Shown here in pieces: positions 38,517 through 47,725 of a stretch of 64,000 nucleotides of DNA; positions within the stretch are counted from its first letter, which is position 1, and each line of letters starts with the position of its first letter. A program made the position numbers and the translations under genes. The notes beneath the pieces were generated by a model. The model saw only the letters and a list, made by a program, of their open reading frames with translations. It searched no databases and had not been told where the DNA came from. This DNA is from Agrococcus terreus (lineage in GTDB: Bacteria > Actinomycetota > Actinomycetes > Actinomycetales > Microbacteriaceae): positions 728,696 through 792,695 of the forward strand of contig NZ_BMLM01000002.1 of assembly GCF_014645235.1 (NCBI RefSeq), written 5' to 3'.

Positions 38517-40577
38517 ATGACCCGCACGCTGCCCAGCTACGTCCAGGACGCCTGGTGGGAGCCCGCCGAGGGCGCCCGCACGACGGAGGTGCGCGACGCG
38601 AGCACCGGCGAGCCGGTCGCGCTCGTCTCGACCGACGGCCTCGACGTCGCGGCCGCGCTCGAGCACGCGCGCCAGGTCGGCCACCACAGCCTCGCGCCGC
38701 TCACGTTCCACCAGCGCGCGATCCTGCTGAAGCGGATGGCGCTCGCCCTCACCGAGCGCAAGGGCGAGCTGTATGAGCTCTCGGCCCGCACGGGAGCGAC
38801 GAAGGCCGACTCGTGGGTCGACATCGATGGCGGCATCGGCGTGCTCTTCGCCTACTCGAGCCGCGGCCGCCGCGAGATGCCGCAATCGACGGTGTACCTC
38901 GACGGCCCGGTCGAGCCGCTCTCGAAGGACGGCTCGTTCCTCGGCCGCCACATCGCCACCACGCTCCCCGGCGTCGCGGTGCAGATCAACGCCTTCAACT
39001 TCCCGGTCTGGGGCTCGCTCGAGAAGCTCGCGCCCGCCTTCCTCGCCGGCATGCCGACGCTCATCAAGCCCGCGACGCCCACGGGCTACGTCGCCGAGCA
39101 CATGGTGCGCATCCTCGCCGAGACGGGCCTGCTGCCCGCCGGCTCGGTGCAGATCGTCTCGGGCTCCGCGCGCGACCTGCTCGACCACCTGCGCCTGGGC
39201 GACACGGTGGGCTTCACCGGCTCCGCCTCCACCGCCGACGGCCTCCGCGGCCATGCGGCCGTGCAGGACCGCGGCGTGCGCTTCACCGCCGAGACCGACT
39301 CGATCAACGCCTCGGTGCTGGGCCCGGATGCGGTGCCCGGCACCCCCGAGTTCGACGCGTACGTGCGCGGCCTCGTCGCCGAGATGACCTCCAAGGCGGG
39401 CCAGAAGTGCACCGCGATCCGCCGCGCGATCGTGCCGAGCGGCATGTCGGATGCGGTGGCCGAGGCCGTGCGCGAGCGCATCGCCGCGAAGGTCGTCGTG
39501 GGCGACCCGCGCGCCGAGGGCGTGACGATGGGCCCGCTGGCGTCGGTCGAGCAGCGCGACGAGGTGCTGCGCCAGGTGGGCCGCCTCACGGACGGCGGCG
39601 CCGAGGTGCTCGTGGGCGGCGGCGGCGCGATCGACGTGCTGCTCGCCGACGGCTCGCGGGGCGACGCCGATGGCGGCGCCTTCGTGGCGCCGACCCTGCT
39701 GCGCTTCGCCGACCCGGAGGCGGAGGCCCTCCACTCGATCGAGGCGTTCGGCCCGGTCTCGTCGCTCGTCGAGTACGGCTCGGCCGAGCAGGCGGCCGAG
39801 CTCGTCGGCCGCGGCGGCGGCTCGCTCGTCACCTCGGTCGCGAGCCACGACGGCGCGTTCGTCGCCGACCTCACGCGCCGCATCGCCCCGCACAACGGCC
39901 GCATCCTGCTGCTCGACCGCGACGACGCGCGCTCCTCCACGGGCCACGGCTCGCCGCTGCCGATGCTCGTGCACGGCGGCCCCGGCCGCGCCGGCGGCGG
40001 CGAGGAGCTGGGCGGCATCCGCTCGGTGCTCCACCACATGCAGCGCACCGCCATCCAGGGCAGCCCCGCGATGCTCACCGCCGTGACGGGCGTGTGGCAT
40101 CCGGGCGCTCCGGTGTCGGCGGCGGGCGAGCACCCGTTCCGCAAGTCGCTCGCGGAGCTGCGCATCGGCGACCAGGTGGTCTCGGCGCCGCGCGAGGTCA
40201 CGCTCGACGACATCGAGCACTTCGCCCGCTTCACGGGCGACGAGTTCTACGCGCACATGGACGAGGAGGCCGCGGCCGCGAACCCGTTCTTCCCCGGCCG
40301 GGTGGCCCACGGCTACCTGCTCGTGTCGTTCGCGGCGGGCCTGTTCGTGGAGCCCGCGCCGGGCCCGGTGCTGGCCAACACCGGCCTCGAGCACCTGAAG
40401 TTCATGACCCCGGTCTCGCCGGGCGACAGCATCCGCGTGACCCTCACGGCCAAGCAGATCACGCCGCGCGAGACCGAGGAGTACGGCGAGGTTCGCTGGG
40501 ATGCGGTGCTCGAGAACCAGCACGACGAGGTCGTCGCGAAGTACGACGTGCTGACCTACGTGGCCAAGACCCGCTGA
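38517..40577 (+). CDS. paaZ: PaaZ, bifunctional oxepin-CoA hydrolase / aldehyde dehydrogenase
   Basis: A 686-residue fusion. The N-terminal aldehyde dehydrogenase (about 1-530) oxidises the semialdehyde from ring opening, with catalytic Cys in SKAGQKCTAIRRA and Glu in RFTAETDSINAS. The C-terminal MaoC-like hydratase (about 555-686) opens oxepin-CoA, with GDEFYAHMDEEAA and FPGRVAHGYLLVS (Asp/His dyad). Length equals E. coli PaaZ. ATG 38517 follows GAGAGGG. Fourth gene of the paaJFHZ unit, separated from paaH by 169 bases containing a palindrome, so a second promoter is possible. Confidence 0.96.
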   Translation: MTRTLPSYVQDAWWEPAEGARTTEVRDASTGEPVALVSTDGLDVAAALEHARQVGHHSLAPLTFHQRAILLKRMALALTERKGELYELSARTGATKADSWVDIDGGIGVLFAYSSRGRREMPQSTVYLDGPVEPLSKDGSFLGRHIATTLPGVAVQINAFNFPVWGSLEKLAPAFLAGMPTLIKPATPTGYVAEHMVRILAETGLLPAGSVQIVSGSARDLLDHLRLGDTVGFTGSASTADGLRGHAAVQDRGVRFTAETDSINASVLGPDAVPGTPEFDAYVRGLVAEMTSKAGQKCTAIRRAIVPSGMSDAVAEAVRERIAAKVVVGDPRAEGVTMGPLASVEQRDEVLRQVGRLTDGGAEVLVGGGGAIDVLLADGSRGDADGGAFVAPTLLRFADPEAEALHSIEAFGPVSSLVEYGSAEQAAELVGRGGGSLVTSVASHDGAFVADLTRRIAPHNGRILLLDRDDARSSTGHGSPLPMLVHGGPGRAGGGEELGGIRSVLHHMQRTAIQGSPAMLTAVTGVWHPGAPVSAAGEHPFRKSLAELRIGDQVVSAPREVTLDDIEHFARFTGDEFYAHMDEEAAAANPFFPGRVAHGYLLVSFAAGLFVEPAPGPVLANTGLEHLKFMTPVSPGDSIRVTLTAKQITPRETEEYGEVRWDAVLENQHDEVVAKYDVLTYVAKTR

Positions 40578-40583
40578 CGACTC

Positions 40584-40646
40584 CTCGACCGGTCCAGTGG
40601 TCGGCGGAGCGGATCATCGCCTCGGCCGACCGCTGGCCCGGTCGAG
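40584..40646. terminator. Palindrome after paaZ
   Basis: CTCGACCGGTCCAGTGGTCG (from 40584) pairs with the inverted copy ending at 40646, with few mismatches and a short loop (GATCAT). It begins seven bases after the paaZ stop and lies between convergent genes. Same family as 36637-36699. Confidence 0.7.
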
Positions 40647-40705
40647 ATCGCGCGAACGGCCCGCCGCCGCGGATGCGGGGCGGGCCGTCGTCGTGCGCGG
40701 CGGGA

Positions 40706-41596
<891 letters not shown>

Positions 41597-42130
41597 TCAG
41601 GACCCGGATCCGTCGAGCAGCCCGCGCAGCAGCGCCACGTCGTGCCTGTCGACATCGCGCAGCTCGTGGCCGTTCCGCAGCGCGAGCAGCGTGGCCGCAT
41701 CCGCCACCACGAGCGCCTCGCCGTCCACCCTGCCGACGACGCGCGCCTCTGCTTGGTGCACGAGCGATCCGCCGTCGAGCAGCGCCTGCGTGCCGTCGCC
41801 GCCGCGCTCGATCCGCATCGGGTGCACGTCGACGGCGCGTGCGCCGTCGCGCAGCTCGACCCGCACGGGCGGCCAGTCCTCGACGACCCGGTAGCCGTCG
41901 GCCTCGAGCCACGCGATGAGCTCCGGCACGACGGATGCGTCGACGAAGAGGTCGAGGTCGCCGTGCGGCCGCGCCTGCCTGTCGAGCAGGGCATCCACCG
42001 CCCAGCCGCCGTTGCACTGGTACGTCGCGCCGAGCTCGGCGAGGTGCCGCGCGATGCGCGCGACCTCGACCGCGGGCATGCCGGCCCAGGCGTCCGCCGG
42101 CCCCCGGGCCGTACCGCCCGCAGCCGCCAT
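41597..42130 (-). CDS. Nucleotidyltransferase-fold protein (lincosamide/aminoglycoside NTase-like)
   Basis: A 177-residue protein with a minimal nucleotidyltransferase fold: NGGWAVDALLDRQARPHGDL (G-G-W-A and H-x-D-x-D pattern at about 43-66, DLDLFVD carries the metal aspartates) and VRVELRDGARAVDVHPM (third acidic residue). Relatives adenylylate lincosamides or aminoglycosides, but many homologues have unknown targets, so resistance is not claimed. Its ATG overlaps the stop of a TetR-type regulator (TGATG), so the two are co-translated. Confidence 0.8.
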   Translation of the reverse strand: MAAAGGTARGPADAWAGMPAVEVARIARHLAELGATYQCNGGWAVDALLDRQARPHGDLDLFVDASVVPELIAWLEADGYRVVEDWPPVRVELRDGARAVDVHPMRIERGGDGTQALLDGGSLVHQAEARVVGRVDGEALVVADAATLLALRNGHELRDVDRHDVALLRGLLDGSGS

Positions 42131-42741
42131 CAGCGCGCCGTGAGCCCCGCGTCGACGTAGGCGAGCACCGCGTCGGCGAGCGCCTCGGGCGACGTGCGGC
42201 CGTCGGGTCGGTACCACTCGACGAGCGAGTTGACCATGCCGAACGTCAGCCGCTCCGCGAGCCGCGGATCGACCTCGGGCCGCAGCGTGCCCTCGTCGCG
42301 AGCGCGCTCGAAGAGCGCCCGCAGCCGGCCGTCGATCGCGCGGCGCCTCGCGAGCGCCGCCCGCTCGACCTCGGTGTTGCCGCGCAGGCGCAGCAGCAGC
42401 GTCACCGACGGCAGCTCGGCGGTGAGCACGAGCACCGCGCCGCGCAGCACGTGCCGGATGCGCGCATCCGCCGGCCCCGTGGTCGCCTCCGGCTCGTCGA
42501 ACACCGCCTCGAGGCCGTCGAGCGCCTGCGCGAGGGCGACCTCGAGCATCTGCTCCTTCGAGTCGAAGTGGTGGTAGATCGCCGAGCGCGAGAGGCCGAG
42601 CCGCTCCGAGAGCATCCCGAGGCTCGTCGCCTCGTAGCCGTGGTCGTTGAACGCCTGCACGACGACCGCGAGCAGGCGGTCGCGGTCGTAGCCGGGGCGG
42701 CCGCGGCGGGCGGCCGCGCCGGGGGCGGCGTCGGTGGTCAT
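42130..42741 (-). CDS. TetR-family regulator (candidate PaaR)
   Basis: A 203-residue repressor. The N-terminal HTH (about 18-65) reads DRDRLLAVVVQAFNDHGYEA then TSLGMLSERLGLSRSAIYHH and FDSKEQMLEVAL; the C-terminal ligand domain (about 75-203) is helical. The ATG at 42741 is preceded by CAGGAT and seven bases. Located beside paaK and in a paa region whose two forward promoters share a palindromic operator, it is a good candidate for the phenylacetyl-CoA-responsive repressor, but it overlaps a nucleotidyltransferase gene and could instead control that. Confidence 0.88.
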   Translation of the reverse strand: MTTDAAPGAAARRGRPGYDRDRLLAVVVQAFNDHGYEATSLGMLSERLGLSRSAIYHHFDSKEQMLEVALAQALDGLEAVFDEPEATTGPADARIRHVLRGAVLVLTAELPSVTLLLRLRGNTEVERAALARRRAIDGRLRALFERARDEGTLRPEVDPRLAERLTFGMVNSLVEWYRPDGRTSPEALADAVLAYVDAGLTAR

Positions 42742-42836
42742 CGGGTCCATCCTGTCAGCGGGGTCGCTGCGGAACGGCTCGCTCGCGGCGAGGGTGTCTC
42801 GTGACGCGAGCCGCCTGCGGCGGCGCGCTCCTCGAC

Positions 42837-42880
42837 CTTGCGCGCGGAGGACTCACGGTCGTGAGTCCTCCGCGCGCAAG
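42837..42880. terminator. Perfect 21-bp hairpin at the paaK stop codon
   Basis: 42837-42857 pairs perfectly with 42860-42880, leaving a two-base centre. The right arm encodes the last residues of PaaK (minus strand) and the stop codon lies in the left arm (42853-42855). No T-run follows in either direction. Confidence 0.75.
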
Positions 42881-44178
42881 TCGTACACGCGCTTGTACTT
42901 GCCCTCCGAGCGCGGCAGCGAGCCCGACGGCACGACCTCGACGTCGACCGAGGTGCCGATCCGCTCCTTGATGCGGGCCTTCAGCACCTCCGCCGCGGCC
43001 GTCTCGATCACCGGCTTCACGCCGGGCGTGCACTCGATCTTCACGACCAGCCCGTCCATCCGGCCCCGCTTCACGAGCTCGAGCACGAAGTGCGGCGTGA
43101 GGTGCTCGATCTCGAGCGCGATCTCCTCGATCTGCGTCGGGAAGAGGTTCACGCCGCGGAGGATGATCATGTCGTCGTTGCGGCCGGTGATCTTCTCGAT
43201 GCGCCGCATGGTCGGGCGGCCCGTGCCCGGCAGGAGGCGCGTGAGGTCGCGCGTGCGGTACCGCAGCACCGGGAACGCCTCCTTCGTGAGCGACGTGAAG
43301 ACGAGCTCGCCCATCTCGCCGTCGGCGACAGGCTCGAGCGTCTCGGGGTCGACGACCTCCGGCAGGAAGTGGTCCTCCCAGATGTGCGGGCCGTCCTTCG
43401 TCTCGACGCACTCGTTGCCGACGCCCGGCCCCATCACCTCCGAGAGCCCGTAGATGTCGACCGCGTCGATGTCGAACCGCGCCTCGAGCTCGCGCCGCAT
43501 CTCGTTCGTCCACGGCTCGGCGCCGAGCACGGCCACCTTGAGGCTCGTCTCGCGCGGGTCGAGGCCCTGCGCCTCGAACGCGTCGGCGATCGTGAGCAGG
43601 TACGAGGGGGTGCAGAGGATGGCGTCGGGCTCGAAGTCGCGGATGAGCTGCACCTGCCGCGCCGTCTGCCCGCCCGACACCGGGATCACGGTGCAGCCGA
43701 GCCGCTCGATGCCCGCGTGGGCGCCGAGGCCGCCCGTGAAGAGGCCGTAGCCGTAGGCGTTGTGCACCTTCCAGCCGCGCTGCACGCCGGCCGCGCGCAG
43801 CGACCGCGCGACGACCTCGGCCCAGTGGTCGAGGTCGCTCGCCGTGTAGCCGACGACGGTAGGGCGTCCCGTGGTGCCGGAGGACGCGTGGATGCGCACC
43901 ACGTCCTCCATCGGCACCGCGAACATGCCGAAGGGGTAGCTCTGCCGCAGGTCCTCCTTCGTCGTGAAGGGGAGGCGGCGGAGGTCGTCGAGCGAGCGGA
44001 TGTCGTCGGGGTGCACGCCGGCCTCGTCGAGCTTGCGGCGGTAGACGTCGACGTGCTCGTAGGCGTGCCGCACGCTCTGCTGCAGCCGCTCGAGCTGCAG
44101 GGCGCGCAGCTCCTCGAGGCCTAGCCGCTCGGCGGGGTCGAGCGTCTCGGTCGCGGCGGCGGTGGCGGTGCGGGGCAT
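42853..44178 (-). CDS. paaK: Phenylacetate-CoA ligase
   Basis: A 441-residue acyl-adenylate-forming enzyme that makes phenylacetyl-CoA from phenylacetate, ATP and CoA, the pathway entry step. The ATP loop is HASSGTTGRPTVVGYT (about 97-112); YGLSEVMGPGVGNEC, LRYRTRDLTRLL and a C-terminal lysine region (SEGKYKRVYDL) are typical of PaaK. The ATG at 44178 lies 77 bases after the paaI stop, so paaI-paaK form a leftward unit divergent from paaABCDEG. Its stop codon lies in a strong hairpin. Confidence 0.96.
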   Translation of the reverse strand: MPRTATAAATETLDPAERLGLEELRALQLERLQQSVRHAYEHVDVYRRKLDEAGVHPDDIRSLDDLRRLPFTTKEDLRQSYPFGMFAVPMEDVVRIHASSGTTGRPTVVGYTASDLDHWAEVVARSLRAAGVQRGWKVHNAYGYGLFTGGLGAHAGIERLGCTVIPVSGGQTARQVQLIRDFEPDAILCTPSYLLTIADAFEAQGLDPRETSLKVAVLGAEPWTNEMRRELEARFDIDAVDIYGLSEVMGPGVGNECVETKDGPHIWEDHFLPEVVDPETLEPVADGEMGELVFTSLTKEAFPVLRYRTRDLTRLLPGTGRPTMRRIEKITGRNDDMIILRGVNLFPTQIEEIALEIEHLTPHFVLELVKRGRMDGLVVKIECTPGVKPVIETAAAEVLKARIKERIGTSVDVEVVPSGSLPRSEGKYKRVYDLRAEDSRP

Positions 44179-44255
44179 GGCGACTCCTTCGTCGATGCGG
44201 GGATGCGGGCGGGCGGGTTCGGGGAGGGACGGATGCGGCGCGCGTCAGCGCCCGC

Positions 44256-44750
44256 TCACGTGTCCACCGGGGTGTCGTCGACGGCGAGGCCCGCCGCCTC
44301 GAGCCCGGGCACCTCGGGCAGCGGCCGGTCGGTGGTGAACGAGCGGCCGCGGAACTCGGCGACGACGGCGCCGGACTCGTCGGCGACGCGCACGTCGTAG
44401 AGGCCGTTGCGGCCGGAGCGCCAGCGGCGCTCGGCGGTGGCGGTGAGGCGCGTGCCGACGTGGGAGGCGCGCGCGAAGGTGATGTCGGCGCCGGAGGCGA
44501 CGGTGACGCGGTCGTCCTCGTTGCACGCGTAGGCGAAGGCGGTGTCGGCGAGCGCGAAGACGAAGCCGCCGTGGGTGATGCCGAAGCCGTTCGCCATCTC
44601 GTCGCGCACCGTCATCGAGAGCACGGCGCGGCCGCGCTCGAGCTCGACGATCTCGACGCCCATGGCGTCCTTGGCGGTGTCGGTGCGCGCCATGATCGTG
44701 GCGGCCCAGGTGGGGTCGAGGTCGGGCAGGATGCCCGTCGTTCCGGTCAT
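44256..44750 (-). CDS. paaI: Phenylacetyl-CoA-pathway thioesterase PaaI
   Basis: A 164-residue hot-dog-fold thioesterase. The signature [20 protein letters not shown] holds the catalytic Asn/Gly and Asp region, and [16 protein letters not shown] is typical. PaaI releases CoA from stalled ring-hydroxylated intermediates and protects the CoA pool. The ATG at 44750 follows GGAGAG. Divergent from paaA; the 145-bp shared region contains the PaaR-type operator at 44850, which may control both directions. Confidence 0.93.
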   Translation of the reverse strand: MTGTTGILPDLDPTWAATIMARTDTAKDAMGVEIVELERGRAVLSMTVRDEMANGFGITHGGFVFALADTAFAYACNEDDRVTVASGADITFARASHVGTRLTATAERRWRSGRNGLYDVRVADESGAVVAEFRGRSFTTDRPLPEVPGLEAAGLAVDDTPVDT

Positions 44751-44819
44751 GCGCTCTCCATCGAGTCGGCCGCCGCCGCGGCGCTCGACGCAGTCGGCGA
44801 TCGCGGCTCCGACGCCCCC

Positions 44820-44867
44820 TCGACGGGCGCGTCGCGGTCCACTATACTCACTGAACGTTCGATCAGT
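44820..44867 (+). promoter_or_regulatory. paaA promoter with PaaR-type operator
   Basis: TCGACG (44820-44825), 17 bases, near-consensus TATACT (44843-44848), then the palindrome ACTGAACGTTCGATCAGT (44850-44867) over the predicted start site. The block TGAACG-TCG-TCA-TAATTC recurs at the paaJ promoter. A bound repressor would block paaABCDEG and possibly the divergent paaI. Confidence 0.87.
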
Positions 44868-44895
44868 AATTCCGATCTGCGAACAGGAGCCGACG

Positions 44896-45888
44896 ATGAC
44901 GCTGACCCACGGATCTTCCGCCACCAGTGCCCCCGCGACCGGTGCGGACGAGGCCGAGCTGCAGGCGCGCTTCGACGCGCTCATCGAGGCCGACCAGCGC
45001 ATCGAGCCGCGCGACTGGATGCCGGATGCGTACCGCAAGACGCTCATCCGCCAGATCTCGCAGCACGCGCACTCCGAGATCATCGGCATGCAGCCGGAGG
45101 GCAACTGGATCTCGCGCGCGCCGAGCCTCAAGCGCAAGGCGATCCTCATGGCCAAGGTGCAGGACGAGGCCGGCCACGGGCTGTACCTCTACTCCGCCGC
45201 GCAGACGCTCGGCATCAGCCGCGACGAGATGACCGAGCAGCTCATCGAGTCGCGTGCCCGCTACTCCTCGATCTTCAACTACCCGACGCCCACGTGGGCC
45301 GACATGGGCGCGATCGGCTGGCTCGTCGACGGCGCCGCGATCTGCAACCAGGTGCCGCTGTGCCGCGCCTCCTACGGCCCCTACGGCCGCGCGATGGTGC
45401 GCATCTGCAAGGAGGAGTCGTTCCACCAGCGGCAGGGCTTCGAGATCCTGCTCGAGCTCAGCCAGGGCACGCCCGAGCAGCACCGGATGGCGCAGGAGGC
45501 GGTCGACCGCTGGTACTGGCCGTCGCTCATGATGTTCGGCCCGCCCGACGACGAGTCGCCGAACTCGGCGCAGTCGATGGCGTGGAAGATCAAGCGCTTC
45601 TCGAACGACGAGCTGCGCCAGCGCTTCGTCGGCATGCTCGTGCCGCAGGCCGAGGTGCTCGGGCTCACGCTGCCCGACCCGAACCTCCGCTGGAACGAGG
45701 ACGCGGAGCAGTGGGACATGTCGGAGATCGACTGGACCGAGTTCCACGAGGTGCTCGCCGGCCGCGGCCCCGCGAACGCGCAGCGCATCCAGCACCGCCG
45801 CGACGCGCACGAGCAGGGCGCCTGGGTGCGCGAGGCCGCCGCCGCGTACGCCGAGAAGCAGGCCGCGCGCGATCGCGCCGCCGCCTGA
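44896..45888 (+). CDS. paaA: PaaA, catalytic subunit of phenylacetyl-CoA epoxidase
   Basis: A 330-residue di-iron monooxygenase subunit that epoxidises the ring of phenylacetyl-CoA. The ferritin-like core shows iron ligands in [25 protein letters not shown] (E-x-x-H), and [12 protein letters not shown] (second E-x-x-H). It works with PaaC in a heterodimer, PaaB as bridge and PaaE as electron donor. ATG 44896 follows AGGAG. First gene of the paaABCDEG unit behind an operator-controlled promoter. Confidence 0.98.
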   Translation: MTLTHGSSATSAPATGADEAELQARFDALIEADQRIEPRDWMPDAYRKTLIRQISQHAHSEIIGMQPEGNWISRAPSLKRKAILMAKVQDEAGHGLYLYSAAQTLGISRDEMTEQLIESRARYSSIFNYPTPTWADMGAIGWLVDGAAICNQVPLCRASYGPYGRAMVRICKEESFHQRQGFEILLELSQGTPEQHRMAQEAVDRWYWPSLMMFGPPDDESPNSAQSMAWKIKRFSNDELRQRFVGMLVPQAEVLGLTLPDPNLRWNEDAEQWDMSEIDWTEFHEVLAGRGPANAQRIQHRRDAHEQGAWVREAAAAYAEKQAARDRAAA

Positions 45889-45917
45889 CCCGCTCCCCCG
45901 ACCACTCCATCCGTCGC

Positions 45918-45973
45918 CGAGCTTCCCTGAATCCCCGCTTTCGAGGCGGAGAGCGGGGATTCGGGGAAGCTCG
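45918..45973. repeat. CTTCCCTGAAT palindrome between paaA and paaB
   Basis: Arms 45918-45939 and 45952-45973 pair at 21 of 22 positions around a 12-base loop. It lies in the 119-bp paaA-paaB gap. Core CGAGCTTCCCTGAATCCCC is close to the arm of 38406-38461. Inside an operon it would more likely tune message decay or partial termination than end the operon. Confidence 0.85.
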
Positions 45974-46007
45974 ACGCACCAGACCGACCGACCAAGAGGA
46001 GACGAGG

Positions 46008-46313
46008 ATGTCGACCCCCGGTGACGTGGCAGGCGAGGCCTGGCCGCTCTACGAGGTGTTCGTGCGCGCGAGCCGAGGCCTGAGCCACGTGCACGTCGGC
46101 TCGCTGCACGCCCCCGACGACGACATGGCGCTGCGCAACGCGCGCGACCTCTACACGCGCCGCAACGAGGGCGTCTCGGTGTGGGTGGTGCGCTCGACGG
46201 CGATCACGACGAGCGACCCCGACCAGAAGGGCGCGTTCTTCGAGAGCCCGGCGGGCAAGAACTACCGCCACGCGAAGTACTACGACAAGAGCGCGGAGGT
46301 GCCGCACCTGTGA
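46008..46313 (+). CDS. paaB: PaaB, structural subunit of phenylacetyl-CoA epoxidase
   Basis: A 101-residue subunit that links PaaAC dimers. The start WPLYEVFVRASRGLSHVHVG, the central DDDMALRNARDLYTRRNEG and the end FFESPAGKNYRHAKYY are diagnostic of PaaB. ATG 46008 lies eight bases after AGAGGAGA-like sequence. Its TGA overlaps the GTG of paaC (GTGA). Confidence 0.97.
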   Translation: MSTPGDVAGEAWPLYEVFVRASRGLSHVHVGSLHAPDDDMALRNARDLYTRRNEGVSVWVVRSTAITTSDPDQKGAFFESPAGKNYRHAKYYDKSAEVPHL

Positions 46314-47209
46314 GCCCCCAGCCTCCCGCGAACGAGCGCCGCAGCGCCGCGGCCGTCGACGCCCAGTACGAGGCCGAGGCCGCCGAGGCCCACGGCGACG
46401 TCACGGTCGACGAGCTCGACCTCGCCGCCGAGCTCGCCGGCGCAGGCGGCACCGCCTCCGAGGACGTCGCCGAGTACGCGCTCCGCCTCGGCGACGACGC
46501 CCTCATCCTGAGCCAGCGCCTCGGCTGGTGGATCTCGCGCGCGCCCGAGCTCGAGGAGGACATGGCGCTCGGCAACATCGCGCTCGACCTGCTCGGCCAC
46601 GCCCGCTCCCTCCTGCACTACGCCGGCACCGCCTCCGGCCGCTCCGAGGACGACCTCGCCTACTGGCGCGACGAGCCGGAGTTCCGCTGCGCCTGGCTCT
46701 TCCAGCAGCCGAACGGCGACTTCGCGCACACCATCGCGCGCGGCGTCATCGCCTCCGCGTACATGCAGGAGCTCTACACCGCGCTGTCGACCTCGACGGA
46801 TGCGACCCTCGCGGCCATCGCGGCGAAGGCCGTCAAGGAGGTCGCGTACCACCGCGACCACGCCGTGCAGTGGACCCTGCGGCTCGCGGGCGGCACCGAG
46901 GAGTCGCGGGCGCGGATGCTCGTCGCCCTCACCGACACCTGGCCGTACACCGACGAGCTCTTCCGCGACGACGCCCTCACCGAGCGCCTCGCGGGCGTCG
47001 TGCCCGCGCCCTCGAGCCTCCGACCCGCCTTCGACGAGGTGCTCGGCGCCGTGCTCGCCGAGGCGGAGATCGCGGAGGCCGACTTCACGAACCGCAAGAT
47101 CGGCCAGTCGTCCGGCGGCGGCCGCCACGGCAACCACTCGACGCACCTCGGCCCGCTGCTCGCCGAGATGCAGGTGCTCGCCCGCCGCCACCCGGGGGCG
47201 ACGTGGTGA
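46310..47209 (+). CDS. paaC: PaaC, non-catalytic ferritin-like subunit of phenylacetyl-CoA epoxidase
   Basis: A 299-residue partner of PaaA with the same four-helix core but without its active centre. Typical segments are LRLGDDALILSQRLGWWISR, EEDMALGNIALDLLGHARSL and VKEVAYHRDHAVQWTLRL. The first 35 residues form a variable Ala/Glu-rich extension. Start is the GTG at 46310, overlapping the paaB stop. Its own TGA overlaps the paaD start (TGATG). Confidence 0.96.
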   Translation: MSPQPPANERRSAAAVDAQYEAEAAEAHGDVTVDELDLAAELAGAGGTASEDVAEYALRLGDDALILSQRLGWWISRAPELEEDMALGNIALDLLGHARSLLHYAGTASGRSEDDLAYWRDEPEFRCAWLFQQPNGDFAHTIARGVIASAYMQELYTALSTSTDATLAAIAAKAVKEVAYHRDHAVQWTLRLAGGTEESRARMLVALTDTWPYTDELFRDDALTERLAGVVPAPSSLRPAFDEVLGAVLAEAEIAEADFTNRKIGQSSGGGRHGNHSTHLGPLLAEMQVLARRHPGATW

Positions 47210-47709
47210 TGGCCGCCGCCCCCGTGCTCGACATCGCGCGCGCCCGCCGCGTCGCCGCGGCCGTGGTCGACCCCGAGGTGCCCGTGCTCACGATCGACGA
47301 CCTCGGCGTGCTCCGCGACGTGCGCGACGAGGCCGGCACGGTCGTCGTCACGCTCACGCCCACCTACTCGGGCTGCCCCGCGATCGACCAGATGCGCGAC
47401 GACGTGCTGCTCGCGCTCACCGCCGAGGGCTTCCGCGACATCCGCGTCGACTTCACGCTCTCCCCCGCGTGGACGACCGACTGGATGTCGGAGGCCGGCA
47501 AGGCGAAGCTCGAGCAGTTCGGCATCGCGCCGCCCACGCACCGCGCCGGCGAGCGGCAGGGCCCGATCCCGCTCTCGCTCGGCGTCAAGTGCCCGCGCTG
47601 CGGCAGCCTGCGCACGCGCGAGGTGTCGCGCTTCGGCTCGACGGCCTGCAAGAGCCACTTCGAGTGCCTCGCCTGCCTCGAGCCCTTCGACCACTTCAAG
47701 GTGCACTGA
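47209..47709 (+). CDS. paaD: PaaD, MIP18-type Fe-S assembly protein of the epoxidase
   Basis: A 166-residue protein with an N-terminal MIP18/DUF59 domain (VVDPEVPVLTIDDLGVLRDV, then TPTYSGCPAIDQM with the conserved Cys) and a C-terminal zinc-like finger built from VKCPRCGS and CLACLEPFDH. PaaD is needed to mature the metal centres of PaaE or PaaAC. ATG 47209 (overlapping the paaC stop) is used; a GTG at 47206 is in frame. Confidence 0.95.
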   Translation: MAAAPVLDIARARRVAAAVVDPEVPVLTIDDLGVLRDVRDEAGTVVVTLTPTYSGCPAIDQMRDDVLLALTAEGFRDIRVDFTLSPAWTTDWMSEAGKAKLEQFGIAPPTHRAGERQGPIPLSLGVKCPRCGSLRTREVSRFGSTACKSHFECLACLEPFDHFKVH

Positions 47710-47725
47710 GCATGGGAGGGCACTG

